Shown: positions 10,770 to 22,042, counted from the first letter of the stretch. The stretch: DNA of 40,869 nucleotides from Diphasiastrum complanatum (GCA_029204225.1 MU835224.1:1-40869), one strand, 5' to 3'. A program made the numbers and translations. Notes: a model not told the origin generated them from the sequence alone.

Positions 10770-10797
10770 CCCCCCCCCCCCCCCCCCCCCCCCCCCC
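10770..10797. repeat. C28 homopolymer in a C-rich tract
   Basis: An uninterrupted run of 28 cytosines, within a wider C-rich stretch at 10725-10825. It begins just after the second copy of the 193-base repeat; copy 1 has a shorter CCCCTCC-type tract at the equivalent place. The exact length is uncertain because homopolymers are hard to sequence. Confidence 0.9.
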
Positions 10798-12872
10798 ACC
10801 CCTCCACCTCGCCCCCTCCTCCTTTCTTCTTTTGTACTTCAGCTGTCATATAGCACTTGGTGGTTCTTCAACATGGATCACAAAGTCTTAATGATTATAA
10901 AGTTATTGAATATTATAGTGAAATCTTAAAGAATGTCAAACATTACTAACAAACATGCAACTCAATCTATGACTAACACAATATCTTTTCCATTTTTTAA
11001 TAGTATATGAAACTTTAAGCATCTTTTCAAGGTTTCAATGACATTTATGCATGTATCTTGCACATGTGTTTCTACACATGTCCCTATAAGACAAAGGATT
11101 TACATCTTAAAAAGTTTGATATAAAGTTTAGGTCGTTAACGTCATGCATGTGTCCTCATTATCTTATTTTATGCTTAGCTTTTGTATTTTCTTTCTCATT
11201 TTATTATTTTTACTTTATTGCACTACTATCTTTAAGAAAAGAAGTTGAAGCCTTTTAGTATTAACATTTGCATTTGCAACACCATATGTCTACTTGCACT
11301 AAAAAATAGCACATAATGGAAATTGCTTTCATCTTCTTCAAAAAAAGTAGTAGTTCCAATGTACAAAAGATCTTTCTTTGATTAGAATATTGGTATGAAA
11401 TAAATGTCCATTTTTATTTTTCGCTTAATTGATAGATGGATTAATAAGAACAATGTTACTTAAGATTGTGATGATTTTGGGCTTTTTATTCAATTACCTA
11501 GATGATTTCTTAGTACATGTAAGAAAAGTATGGAACTACACCATATTAAATTATAGTTGCTAAGGTACTTAAGGAAAGTTCACTCAAAGAATGTAATGAT
11601 ACACATGTTAAGATCACACTTGAAATGATTCTACCATCAAACTCAATTATAATGGTTATGAGCTTATTGATTCACATAGATGTTTTTTAAGAAGATGCTC
11701 TGTAGTATGATGTGGAGGGTTTTTAATAACCTATACCCATTTTGTATTTACGTAGATATCAAATCATTCTACGTCAATGAATTCGTATCTTATAGTTGGA
11801 TCCAACAACATCATGTAAGAATTCTAAAATCAAGATCTATCATTCAAACATACATTTTTTGATAGCTCAAGTATGGAGTGACAATAATTTAAATTGTGCT
11901 ACTTGTACTAAAATATTGAAAGTTCACCACTTTCATGAATTTTTTATTTTGAAATTGTGGCATGTGTTAATAATCTCAAAGCCCACACTTGTAATACTAT
12001 ACTCATATACTAAAGTACTAATATAGTGTTTATGACACAAACCTCTTTGACACTACCATTGATATATTGGTCTTAAATCATAATTTAGCTTTGATTTGGA
12101 TCAAAATAGTAGAATTGATTATTCAATGAGCTTGTATCTAAGAACTAGTTATTTCTAGACTAATATGAATAATGGTTGAGCACACCAGTTAGAATACTTT
12201 GCTAATTTTTTGCATGTGAGAGTTAGACTTTTGGAGTTACCATCTAGGTTCACGTGTCATATCCATATGAGAGTTCTTGTCCATTTTTAAATTGAAATCA
12301 ATTCCCTTGTGATTCCGTCTTTTTCAATTGAGACTCGTTAATTATATTCTACTTTGACAAATATTCTATGACATCAACATGCATGCCCATGTGTATTCTA
12401 TCTACAATTTTTTTGTTGAGACATTTTTATGAAATGTGGTTAGGCACACAACACCTTGCAAGAGAGTGTAGGGACACCTTTGATCTAATTTTTTGATAAT
12501 GAAAAGAGATGAAAGCTCATAGTCAAGCTTTTGGGTGCCAACAATGATTAAAATTCAAATAAGACTGACATGCCATAACGTTTGTAAAGAACAATTTTTT
12601 GGATGAAAGAATTAAGCATAGAAGCACACCATATCCTTTGGCTATAATGTTGTTGTTTTTTCCTCCTATATATATAGCTAAAAAAAGAAATCATTGGTGT
12701 TCCTTTTATGAGTTGTCTTTAATATATAATATATCTCCAACATACAAGTAAAGTGACATTAGAGCAACACCAATTTATGTTTGATAAAAATGACTTAAAA
12801 GCTTTGGTCATTTAGAAAACTTGATGAGCACCTAATGCCTAGTTGGTCCCACTGTACATAGTATTCCATTTG

Positions 12873-13098
12873 GTTAGCTTAAGGCCCAATGTTGGGCTCA
12901 CACACGCAGGATGCCAACTGGTCATCTGTTTCTAATACTTCCGACTCTCTACTTCATTTATGTATTGTTTGGGCTTATTACAGAAGCCTCTTGCTGTATT
13001 CTAGAATATTTTATGTCATTCCCATAATCAGACAACATGCTCCTGCTGCCAAACGAGTGCCAATCCCATGGCACTCTACCTCTGACTGGTCCTTGGGA
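12873..13098. repeat. Dispersed repeat R1, left copy
   Basis: Shares most of its length with 16930-17137: TTAGCTTAAGGCCCAATGTT, TCTAATACTT, CGACTCTCTACTT, GACAACATGCTCCTGCT and CCTCTGACTGGTCCTTGG. Same orientation. No coding potential is recognised. Confidence 0.85.
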
Positions 13099-13294
13099 TG
13101 ATGACGAGTCACATTATCAAAGTCTATAGAAAGCATATAAATAGATTTTTTTTTTGTGCTCTAGGAAAAGAGTGGGTATGAGTTCGCTTACGTAAAACCT
13201 GTGGCTTTATTTGATAATGATTAGCAAGAACATGGACTTGCTAGATTTTCAATAATAACCATATGAGTCTGGTGGCCATTCCTGATAACCTTGT

Positions 13295-15071
13295 TCATTG
13301 ACAAATGGGTAGTCGACACCATCCATCAGAGCATGCCACGATAAGGCTGGTTGATATTGATCCTGATAGATTGGTGCTACTTCTCTCAATGGTATTGTCG
13401 TGGTCTCTCTCAATTCGTAATGTGGATAGGACGTTCGCTTGACTGCTTAGTCTATCTAGATATTCTTGGTATGCTTTAACCTGAAGACTTTCTTCGTCAG
13501 TCAATCTTACCAATTGAGGACAAGGCATAGACATTGTAGGTGTTGATTCTTGTTGTACAATTGGTCTTTTTGGGCCTGAATTCCCTGGATTTGGCCTTTT
13601 AAGATGGATATACCCAGATTTGGCACTGTGTTGGTGGTCTTTTGCTTTGTGGAACAATCAGACTTTGGTTGAATCTTGCTCATTGAAGGGCAATCATCAA
13701 CTTTAGTCTCCCCCTTGGTATTGCACTTCCCAATGAAGGCAGCATGGATGCACTTTTCCTCGAAGTTTGTGCTGAGTTGCCTTCCAGTTGCTCTATTGAC
13801 ATAGGCTCCCTTTGTAATTCATCGACAAGAAATCTTTGCAATGATTGTCCCAAGAGACTTGGTAAAAGCCTCAAGACTTCGTCGATTGCCAATTTCTTGA
13901 CTTCCTCAGCTACCATTGGCTTGATAGATTCTATCAGCTCCACCTTCTACGATGTTCTTGTCAGTTTGCCCATGGGTGCATCTGCGTACTTTGGAACTTT
14001 TGTCAAATTGACTTCTTCCTCACTTGTTTCATACCCAGGTGTTCATACCCATGTGGCACTAAGATTTTTCGCTTACAGCACATTAAGTCTATGTGTGGAC
14101 TGGACAACACATGTGCATGTCGATCTACATATGCCAAATGCCTCCTGGATATTTGTGAGTTCTACAGTGGACAATCCAAGCATGGATGATTAACTCTACA
14201 TTGTCCACACATAGGGTCGAATGTTGATGGATCAGCTCGATGTGGACATTCGGCTCAGTGATGTCTTCCTCCGCATCCAAAGCATCGTACCATGTGCAGT
14301 ATACCATCTCCTCGGAGTTGATAAGATTATACAAATAATGGACGTCCATTAGGATCTTTCACGAAGTAAATCGGTAGGCAATTGTGGTCTTCTTGTGAGT
14401 TCGGTGACATACAACATGACATGATCAAGACTTCTACTTGGCCACTTTTTGTTGGAGAAACTTGTGATTTAGATGGATCGCTTTGAAATTCATCCACTTG
14501 GTGAGCTCTGTGTTGGCTTGATTCTGTTTTTGACCTTTGAAGTCGAACTCGTTGCTCTGCATTTTTTTCTTTATACGAAGCGTGGATTCTTGATTGGACA
14601 TCTTGTACTTGGATGATCCTCAAAGCAGTATGTGCATTCATCCTTCTCAAGAAACTTTGCCCTGCGAGTCTGAGTGGAATGACAATTGGAATTTGAAGCA
14701 CTAGGTTCATGGTCACTTATTGCCCCTGATCTTCTTGACTTTGTTGCACTCCCGAATGATTCATAAAATTCCTCCCTTGTCTTCTTGACTAGCGGACCTT
14801 CATATTTTTTTGATTTCTCATCCGATATTTCTGCGTTTGAATGAGAACGATCTACTTTTTTCTTCAAGATAAGATTCTCCATAATGACCGCATCTTGACG
14901 GATCTGTGGTAGTGAAGTGTAGGATGCGAACTTCTTCATACCAGACTTGATCTTGTCAAGTAGTCCAATAAAGTAGTTTTTCATTATAGTCTCTGGGCTC
15001 AATAGATCATTATCTTTCACCAGATTGCACAATCGTCTGGTGTATTGTTGAATTGTCTCATCAGAAAACAT
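13295..15071 (-). pseudogene. Retroelement gag-like region (decayed)
   Basis: Minus strand. The segment 15071-14571 resembles a retroelement gag: TIQQYTRRLCNLVKDNDLL, MKNYFIGLLDKIKSGMKK and a terminal CTYCFEDHPSTRC (CX2CX3HX4C, one residue short of the usual knuckle). Continuations in other frames run to 14327 (charged, QRVRLQRSKTESSQHR), 14125, 13680 (helical, MVAEEVKKLAIDEVLRLLP) and 13295. Frame changes show the copy is dead. I see no protease, reverse transcriptase or integrase. It differs from the copia gags in this window; a gypsy-type gag is the best guess. It lies between the two R1 repeats, but I cannot show that they are its LTRs. Confidence 0.5.
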
Positions 15072-15261
15072 CTGAAATGAAACTAATCTGACAACTCACC
15101 GTTATGGTATAGGATAGATCAGGATGTGTGGATGCCTCTATTGTGATGGCGAGTTATAATAATGAACAGAAAAAAAGAAAATTCAGTTCGTGAGTAATAG
15201 AAAAAGACAAGAAACTGAAAAATGGTAGAAACTTTGAATCGGCAAGTAATAGGTGAGTACT

Positions 15262-15410
15262 TGACTCCACAATAGAAACATTTTAGCTTGGATATATCTT
15301 TCTTCTTGCCAATAAAAGTAGAAGACTCAACTTGATCTTTCCCTTTTGACCATTTGCTTTTGCCTTTGCCCTTAAACTTGCCTTTTAAGAACATAGCTTC
15401 CTCCTCTCCA
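15262..15410 (-). mobile_element. Copia gag scrap with zinc knuckle
   Basis: Minus strand. About 140 bases nearly identical to the fragment at 1548-1690: KGKSKWSKGKDQVESSTF and KLKCFYCGVK, i.e. the lysine-rich linker and the first half of a gag zinc knuckle. It is truncated on both sides. Confidence 0.8.
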
Positions 15411-16728
<1,318 letters not shown>

Positions 16729-16929
16729 CGAAGATGATGTGGTACAAAGGAAATGGCTCCCTCTTATAGGTTCACTATGATTGGCTACTGAAGTTCCATC
16801 AGGATCACTATCTTGATCATCAAGATCACTTTGTGTTTCTTGAGGACAAGTTGTGTTTCCCAACTTAGGAACTTTAGAAAAGCTAAGTTTAAAATACTTT
16901 ATTTAATAATTGTACTCCAGGGCACTTAT

Positions 16930-17137
16930 TAGCGTAAGGCCCAATGTTGGACTCACACATGTAGGATGTTGCCTATTTCTAATACTTTCGACTCTCTACT
17001 TTAGTTATGTAGTGTTTGGAATTTTTGCAATAGCCTCTTGCCATATTTTAAAATATTCCATGTCATTTTCAGAATCGGACAACATGCTCCTGCTACCAAA
17101 TAGGTGCCTTGGCACTGCCTCTGACTAGTCCTTGGAA
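16930..17137. repeat. Dispersed repeat R1, right copy
   Basis: Second copy of the repeat at 12873-13098 in the same orientation, with a few short deletions. Its right end borders the tandemly duplicated promoter block of the histone-like gene. Confidence 0.85.
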
Positions 17138-17164
17138 TATATTGGAAGTTGGAGTATCGGATCC

Positions 17165-17620
17165 GTGTGCAAGAACAACGAGCAGAAAAGAAAAGGGATA
17201 CGAAACGAGCTTGAATGCAATACCAGAGAATGCAGTATCGGATGCAGGTGCATAATAGTCAACGAGACGTAATGAGAGCAAGCGACGCGCTTGAAATCGA
17301 TATCTGACAAAGCAATCGTAAATTTGCGTGAAAAATTGAGTCGAAAAATACCTATTTATGTAAAAACTTTTGCACGTTGGAGGAGTGGCGAAAGAACACA
17401 TGTCGACATGTGATTGGCCAAAATAAATGTGTCGTACCTTAAGAATTGATCTGACATTTGTCACATGCGAGAATGACATGCATCAATAAGGGATTTGCGC
17501 ACGTGTCTTAGCCCACGTGTCCCCATAATTGGGTCATCATTATCAGTACGAACATTCCACGTGGTCTAGCCATTTGACAACACATGTCTTGGCCGCCTTT
17601 TCACACGTGCAAAAATTTGC
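17165..17620. repeat. Promoter-block repeat P, copy 1
   Basis: First unit of a tandem duplication (period about 547 bases; GCAAGAACAACGAGCAGAAA at 17169 and 17716). The left third is an inverted copy of the 5' leader found at 18211-18335. It is followed, on the minus strand, by a degenerate TATA (CATAAATAG, 17352-17360). The right half holds four CACGTG G-boxes. It lacks the plus-strand TATA box present in copy 2. Confidence 0.88.
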
Positions 17621-18121
17621 AAAAATTCATTAAAAAAGAAAGCAAACTAGATTCAAAATTAGACATTTTAAACAAAAATAACAGAACTGAAGTTCTAATT
17701 ATCGCTCTCCCGAGTGCAAGAACAACGAGCAGAAAAGAAAAGGGTTGCGAGACGCGCTCGAATGCGATACCAGACGATGCAGTATCGGATCCAGGCACAT
17801 AATAGCCAACGAGATGTAATGAGAGCAAGCGGCGCACTTGAAATCGATTTTAGGCAAAGCAATCATGAATTTGCGTGAAAATCCGAGCCCAAAAAGACAT
17901 ATTTATAAAAAAAAAAATTGCATGTGTGGAGGAGTGGCGACTTGTGATTAGCCAAATTAAATGCGTTGTACCTAGTATGATTGATCTGACATTGGTCACG
18001 TGCAAGAATGACACGCGTCGATTAGGGATTCGCACACGTGTCTCAGCCCACGTGGCCTCATAATTGTCTCATCATTGTCAGTACGGACATTCCATGTGGT
18101 CTAATCATCTGACGACACGTG
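17500..18121. promoter_or_regulatory. Cluster of eight CACGTG G-boxes
   Basis: Perfect CACGTG palindromes start at 17500, 17514, 17558, 17604 (repeat copy 1) and 17997, 18035, 18049, 18116 (copy 2). CACGTG is the core of plant G-box/ABRE elements bound by bZIP and bHLH factors. The last lies about 35 bases before the TATA box. Confidence 0.8.
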
Positions 18122-18150
18122 TCTCGACCGTCTTTTCACACATGCGAAAA
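17712..18150. repeat. Promoter-block repeat P, copy 2
   Basis: Second unit, directly upstream of the histone-like gene. An inverted leader copy occupies about 17717-17860; a minus-strand TATA (TATAAATATG) lies at 17899-17908; four G-boxes lie at 17997-18121. The unit therefore looks like a two-way promoter with leader-like sequence on each side. Confidence 0.88.
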
Positions 18151-18155
18151 TTTCG

Positions 18156-18164
18156 TATATATAA
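18156..18164 (+). promoter_or_regulatory. TATA box of the histone-like gene
   Basis: TATATATAA within CGTATATATAAGTCC. It sits about 310 bases before the first ATG at 18472 and just after the G-box cluster, which suits a plant core promoter with a leader of about 280 bases. Confidence 0.7.
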
Positions 18165-18471
18165 GTCCTCGGAATTTTCATTTTTTTTCGCAAAATTTTC
18201 GCTTTTAGCTCCCGATATCGCTCTCAAGCGCGCTCTTTCATCTTTCAAGCTTCCACCCTCTCACAGTGTGCTCAAGTCCGATACCGCCTGCTGTGCAATA
18301 TCACTTTCGAGCGCGCATCTCTTTTCTGCAAATAATCTCTGTAGATCTTGCGTTCGAAACCGATATTCAGTGCTGATATCGATCTCAAGCGCCCTTTCAT
18401 TGCGATTTTTTTTGTTTTGATCCACTTTTGTTTTGTTCAAACTTTCTTTTGTTAGTTTTCTTCTTCCGAGA

Positions 18472-19087
18472 ATGATGGCCAGGACCAAATCCACCGCCCG
18501 TGCCATCACCACTGTACAACCATCCCATTCTCGTGTTCCCCCTGGTACTGGCCGTAGGCGTGGCAGGAAGCAGGTCTGGCTGAGGGAGATCAAAAAACTC
18601 CAGAGATCAACTAAATTGTTGATTTCCTTTCGGCCGATCTATACGGAATGTCACTCTATCACTTGGACTGGATGTTCGTTTTGCCGTGACAGCCATGCAG
18701 GGTGTTGCAGAAGATTTTTTGTGCCAATTTTTTGAGGATACTTGTCTTTTGGCAGTGCATGGTAAGCGTGTCACCATCATGCCAAAGGATTTCATCATTC
18801 TCAAAAGGCTTCGGGACAGATATTCTGGTCTACATGTTGATAATGCCAGCACCTCCAGAGACCTGCCTCTGAATAGAACCAACGTGCCTACTACCTTTAG
18901 GAGGAAGAGAAAGCAGGCTATCCCCAAGAAGGTTGGATCTCGAAGGCCAGCTGCTTCCCTTCCTCCTAGATGTATCACGACCAAGAGACCCCGTGTCTTC
19001 CTGAGCTCTGAATCCGATGCTGGAGAATCTGACTCAGATCGAGAATCTTCACCCAGTCCTCCTCATGTTATTCGTCCAGCTCCTTAG
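18472..19087 (+). pseudogene. Divergent histone H3-like fold with long C-terminal tail
   Basis: The start at 18472/18475 gives MARTKSTARAITTVQ: H3 residues ARTK are kept, but K9 is Ala and the K27 region is absent. A short tail leads into QVWLREIKKLQRSTKLLI, the H3 alphaN/alpha1 region. A frameshift near 18610-18616 moves the rest to the next frame: PFGRSIRN, DVRFAVTAMQGVAEDF, LCQFFEDTCLLAVHGKRV and TIMPKDFIILKRLRDRY, covering alpha1 to alpha3 with the H3 FEDT and KRVTIMPKD signatures. About three residues are missing before alpha2 relative to canonical H3, and the CENH3 loop-1 insertion is not seen. Normal H3 ends shortly after this; here about 85 residues follow, basic (FRRKRKQAIPKK) then acidic-serine (SSESDAGESDSDRESS), to a TAG at 19085. 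An H3 variant is clear; its role is unknown. Confidence 0.85.
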
Positions 19088-20197
19088 CAGGTTCATCACC
19101 AAAAGTGTTGATTACCCAAGAGGAGCTAGACAGAATAACAAAAAAATCTGTGAATATTCTTTCCACTTCTGTTTCTACTCCTGTACATAATGCTAACAAA
19201 ATTGATCTTCTCAACAACTTTTTTGATTTTTTTCTTCCAGATACACGTAGAAGCTTTAGATTAAGTCCCAAATTTTGTGTCGAGCTAAAAGATAAGACCT
19301 CAAAAATTTTAGATGCAATAGTAGAGGCCGGAGTTTTTTTGTAGAATAGTATTAGTTTCGATTCCCATGGTACAGTTTTTGTAGTTAGTCCATTTTTCAT
19401 GGGAGCAGTAAAGGCGAAAAAAGCCAATTTTGAGAAGGTTGCCTATTTTATCGAGTGCAGTCCTATGGCGAAATTTTATTTGATTCCATATGAAAATAGG
19501 TAAGAATTGCTCTTTTGTTTTTGTTGCTTTAATCTGGATTGTTGCATGTCTCATTGCTTTAATAAGAACGTAATTTTTTCATAAATATGAATTTAACGAT
19601 ATTTGTATCTTGGTTGTTGCAGTCGGCATTGGAGCCTAAACATTCTTTTTGTAAAGATAAATAAGGAGGGAGTATCAAATTTTCTATGTGTAAAATTAGA
19701 CTCAGCTGCAAATACACATAGAGAATTTGATTCTCTACTTCATGATGTCGTTCGGGAAATACCGACAACGGCAACTTCAATTGGAGATATAACCATTAAA
19801 TCTCTCAAGGTATATTCAACTTATCTCTGATATGCATGTATTCCTTTTTTAATTCAAATGTATCGTCATAGCATAAATAAAATTTCTATCATAATATTAC
19901 TAATTTTTGTTCTATATATGCAGTGTGTACAGCAAAATGACGCTTTTAGTTGTGCATGGTTCGTCCTGTACAATACGAAGCTATTTTTTGAATGGTATAA
20001 TTTACAAACGGATGTAGATATTGAAAAGGTAATATTCTATTCATTTGTAGTTCATTTCTTTCTTATTCATATTTTATTACTATCATTGTTTGTAATTTGC
20101 TGATTCTCGTGTGTTGTGATGACAGTTCACTCTTGAGACGTATACTCCTGATAATGTATATAGATTTCAGCAAGAGTTGATCAGAACCTTTGCCTAG
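19033..20197 (+). pseudogene. Ulp1/SENP-type (C48) cysteine protease domain, four exons
   Basis: Open from 19033 in the frame next to the H3-like tail. It has a linker (ITQEELDRITKKSVN, FFDFFLPDTRR), one in-frame TAG at 19342-19344, then the protease. Exons end or begin at 19499/19623, 19809/19924 and 20028/20126, each with GT-AG and in phase; stop TAG at 20195. Features: VFVVSPFFMGAVKAKK, KFYLIPYEN, catalytic His in SRHWSLNILF (19627), Asp in VKLDSA (19699), oxyanion Gln and catalytic Cys in VQQNDAFSCAWFVLY (19933 and 19951). The usual DCG around the Cys is SCA. This family removes SUMO or similar modifiers. The intact splice sites and catalytic residues contrast with the frame breaks. Whether it is fused to the H3-like part needs transcript data. 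Confidence 0.85.
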
Positions 20198-20675
20198 TAA
20201 GGTGTAAGCATTGCACCTGCAATCGAGGGCCCTCAAAAGGAAGCTGCTCCTGCCTTGACAGACTTTCAGGTTGTTCAAGACATATCTTATTTTATATGAT
20301 CAAAAAGGAATAAAAGTCCTTCCTAATACAGAGGAAGGCAATTTTGTAGCAGACATTCCTCTTGTCTTAAAAGGCATTGAGGCCCTTCCCAAAACAGAGG
20401 AGGGCTAGATTATATAAGGAGTTGTTGCTTTATCAGTTCCTAATACTGATATAGAAAATATAAAAAAATTGATTGAATAGAGATCTATTTGTAAATAGAG
20501 AGACACAAAAGAAAAAAGATACAATCATTTTACTTGTAAACAACTCGTTTATGGGTTTTTTTTATTGATATCACAATAAATTCTTACAATCAGCTTGTGT
20601 CCATAGTCTAATAATGGAATGCAATTTTTTTATAATGATAAATAGACATTGGCATGTATTTGTTGATAGTGAAAC
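20198..20675. other. Convergent 3' region between the two spliced genes
   Basis: No gene. It contains a loose repeat (CCTTCCTAATACAGAGGAAG and CCTTCCCAAAACAGAGGAGG) and an AATAAA at 20576-20581 that could end the plus-strand transcript. Confidence 0.5.
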
Positions 20676-22042
20676 TCAATGTTCTTCCATAAGTTGGATT
20701 GTTTCGCCAATATCTCTGCATTTGATCTCGAGCTCATGTCTTTTACGTACCTACATAAAACTGCTACAAAGTTAGTTAGAATTAGTACAGAGTTTGTATT
20801 AGAAAGTTTGATTGAAACTATTCATAAAAGATCGAGTGTTTACAGTTACTTACGAGTTTACCATTGAAAATGAATCTGAAGTCTGAAAGTACATCATCTT
20901 ATAGGATCAACAGTTCCCGTCGGATGTAGTTTAGACTCCAATCTTCTTCCACCTCAACACATGTCAAAACGACATCATTGTATATAATTTCAATATTTTT
21001 TCGTTTTGAATGTCCACTGGCTTCCAAGTCTTGATCGAGTGGCACCCATTTACCATTATTATTTTTTTCCATCTTTAATAATGGAAACATAAGCTCAACA
21101 TTTGTTTTTCAATTTGATAACGGAAGCACATGGAAGACATTTTAATTCTGCATTCTATTTCTCCATCTGATCTTTTGTCCCAATCTTCATCCATAAGTTC
21201 AGATAATAAACTATCTAATAAATTTTTGCATACAAACATCGTTGGGGTTTTGTGTACATTGACACTTGAAAAAAAATCCACAAATATATTCAAGGAAATA
21301 AACCAACTCAATCTGAATGTTTTTGATCTCGTGCTCATTTTTAATGAATTTTTTATATCATTATATATCTTGCAACAAAATGATTTTGAAACTATAGCAT
21401 CTAGTGCAATCCATTCATCACTTTCAAAGCTAAGTAATGGAATTGGTACTATTTGTCCAAAATTTCCTTTTGTATCACGAATGTACATTGATTCATAAAA
21501 AAAGATTCCACTATCAGCTAGATCTTTTGCAGTTCTACCTCGATATTGCAGCTGTCCAATATCAGTGTGAATAACATCTAACACACCTGCTAGATCCACT
21601 CGGCTCCCATTCATTTATGTTGGATGGATATAAATCTGCAAGAGAAAAATGATCAGATTGGCAAGTTTACTATTAGATATTTATGAATGACAAAAATCAA
21701 AGTATCAAGAATATCAATACTCACAGTTGCTTTTTTTGTGATCTTGACGGTTGAATCCTTGCACATTTATCTCTGAATGCATATATACATGTTGGACTAG
21801 AATTTCAAAAATAGATTTTCCTCCTGATAATGTTCTGAAATCCAAAATTCTGGCCTTCCAATAAGATCGAAATGATAGTTTTGACCTTTTTCTTTTTTGA
21901 AATGCTCCTCTTGATGATGGATGCATCAAAACCCAAGAGTTTTTTGAAAATTTTCTTCGCACCCATAATCCATTATCATCTGTCTCGTTGAATAAAAGCA
22001 CAGAGTCGATTGAGGAGCACGGCTTCCTTGATGGCGCCATTC
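20676..22042 (-). pseudogene. Unrecognised three-exon gene, possible ubiquitin-like C-terminus
   Basis: Exon 1, 22042-21725: starts MAPSRKPCSSIDSVLLF, basic middle (GAFQKRKRSKLSFRSYW). Intron 21724-21636 (GTGAGT...TTGCAG). Exon 2, 21635-20854: DVIHTDIGQLQYRGRTAKD, IVPIPLLSFESDEWIALDA, LLSELMDEDWDKRSDGE, KWVPLDQDLEASGHSKR, VVLTCVEVEEDWSLNYI. Intron 20853-20751 (GTAAGT...TGTAG). Exon 3, 20750-20676: VRKRHELEIKCRDIGETI, stop TGA. Breaks: a frame change near 21600, another near 21085 and an in-frame TAA at 20899-20901. I do not recognise the protein. The last 70 residues (strand-helix-strand with FRFIFNGKL) could be a beta-grasp fold; this is a guess. It converges on the H3/Ulp1-like gene. Confidence 0.6.

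Larger units (their letters stand above)
9707..12872. other. AT-rich interval without recognisable genes
   Basis: Apart from the tandem repeat and C-tract listed separately I see no gene. A short open stretch at 9686-9880 (VALGCFAIIESSKKLYEKAR) reads like protein but has no recognisable relatives and no splice context. Small open frames at 11058-11258 and 11680-12026 are AT-rich and unconvincing. Confidence 0.5.
18472..20197 (+). other. Probable single transcription unit: H3-like fold plus Ulp1-like protease
   Basis: One promoter (TATA at 18156), no intergenic space between the H3-like tail (stop at 19085) and the protease frame (open from 19033), and one poly(A) signal after the protease suggest a single gene. 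The two frames overlap by about 55 bases, so one indel would join them. Breaks: frameshift near 18612, frameshift between 19033 and 19087, TAG at 19342. Introns: 19500-19622, 19810-19923, 20029-20125. An alternative is two adjacent genes in a row. Confidence 0.55.

Noticed and set aside
10643-10849. Gly-rich open frame on the minus strand
   Set aside because: Translation of the C28/C-rich tract; no gene context.
15072-15110. GT...AG pair upstream of the gag-like region on the minus strand
   Set aside because: It would be an intron of about 30 bases, too short for a plant intron.
17093-17479. 128-codon open frame on the minus strand in the promoter block
   Set aside because: It runs through the inverted leader copy and repeat R1 and resembles no protein; more likely non-coding.
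18610-18690. An intron to explain the H3-like frameshift
   Set aside because: Any GT-AG choice removes codons that match H3 (PFGRSIRN, DVRF), so a frameshift is the simpler reading.
18475-18835. Centromeric CENH3 identity for the H3-like fold
   Set aside because: AEDF in alpha2 is suggestive, but the characteristic longer loop 1 of CENH3 is absent; left as a divergent H3.
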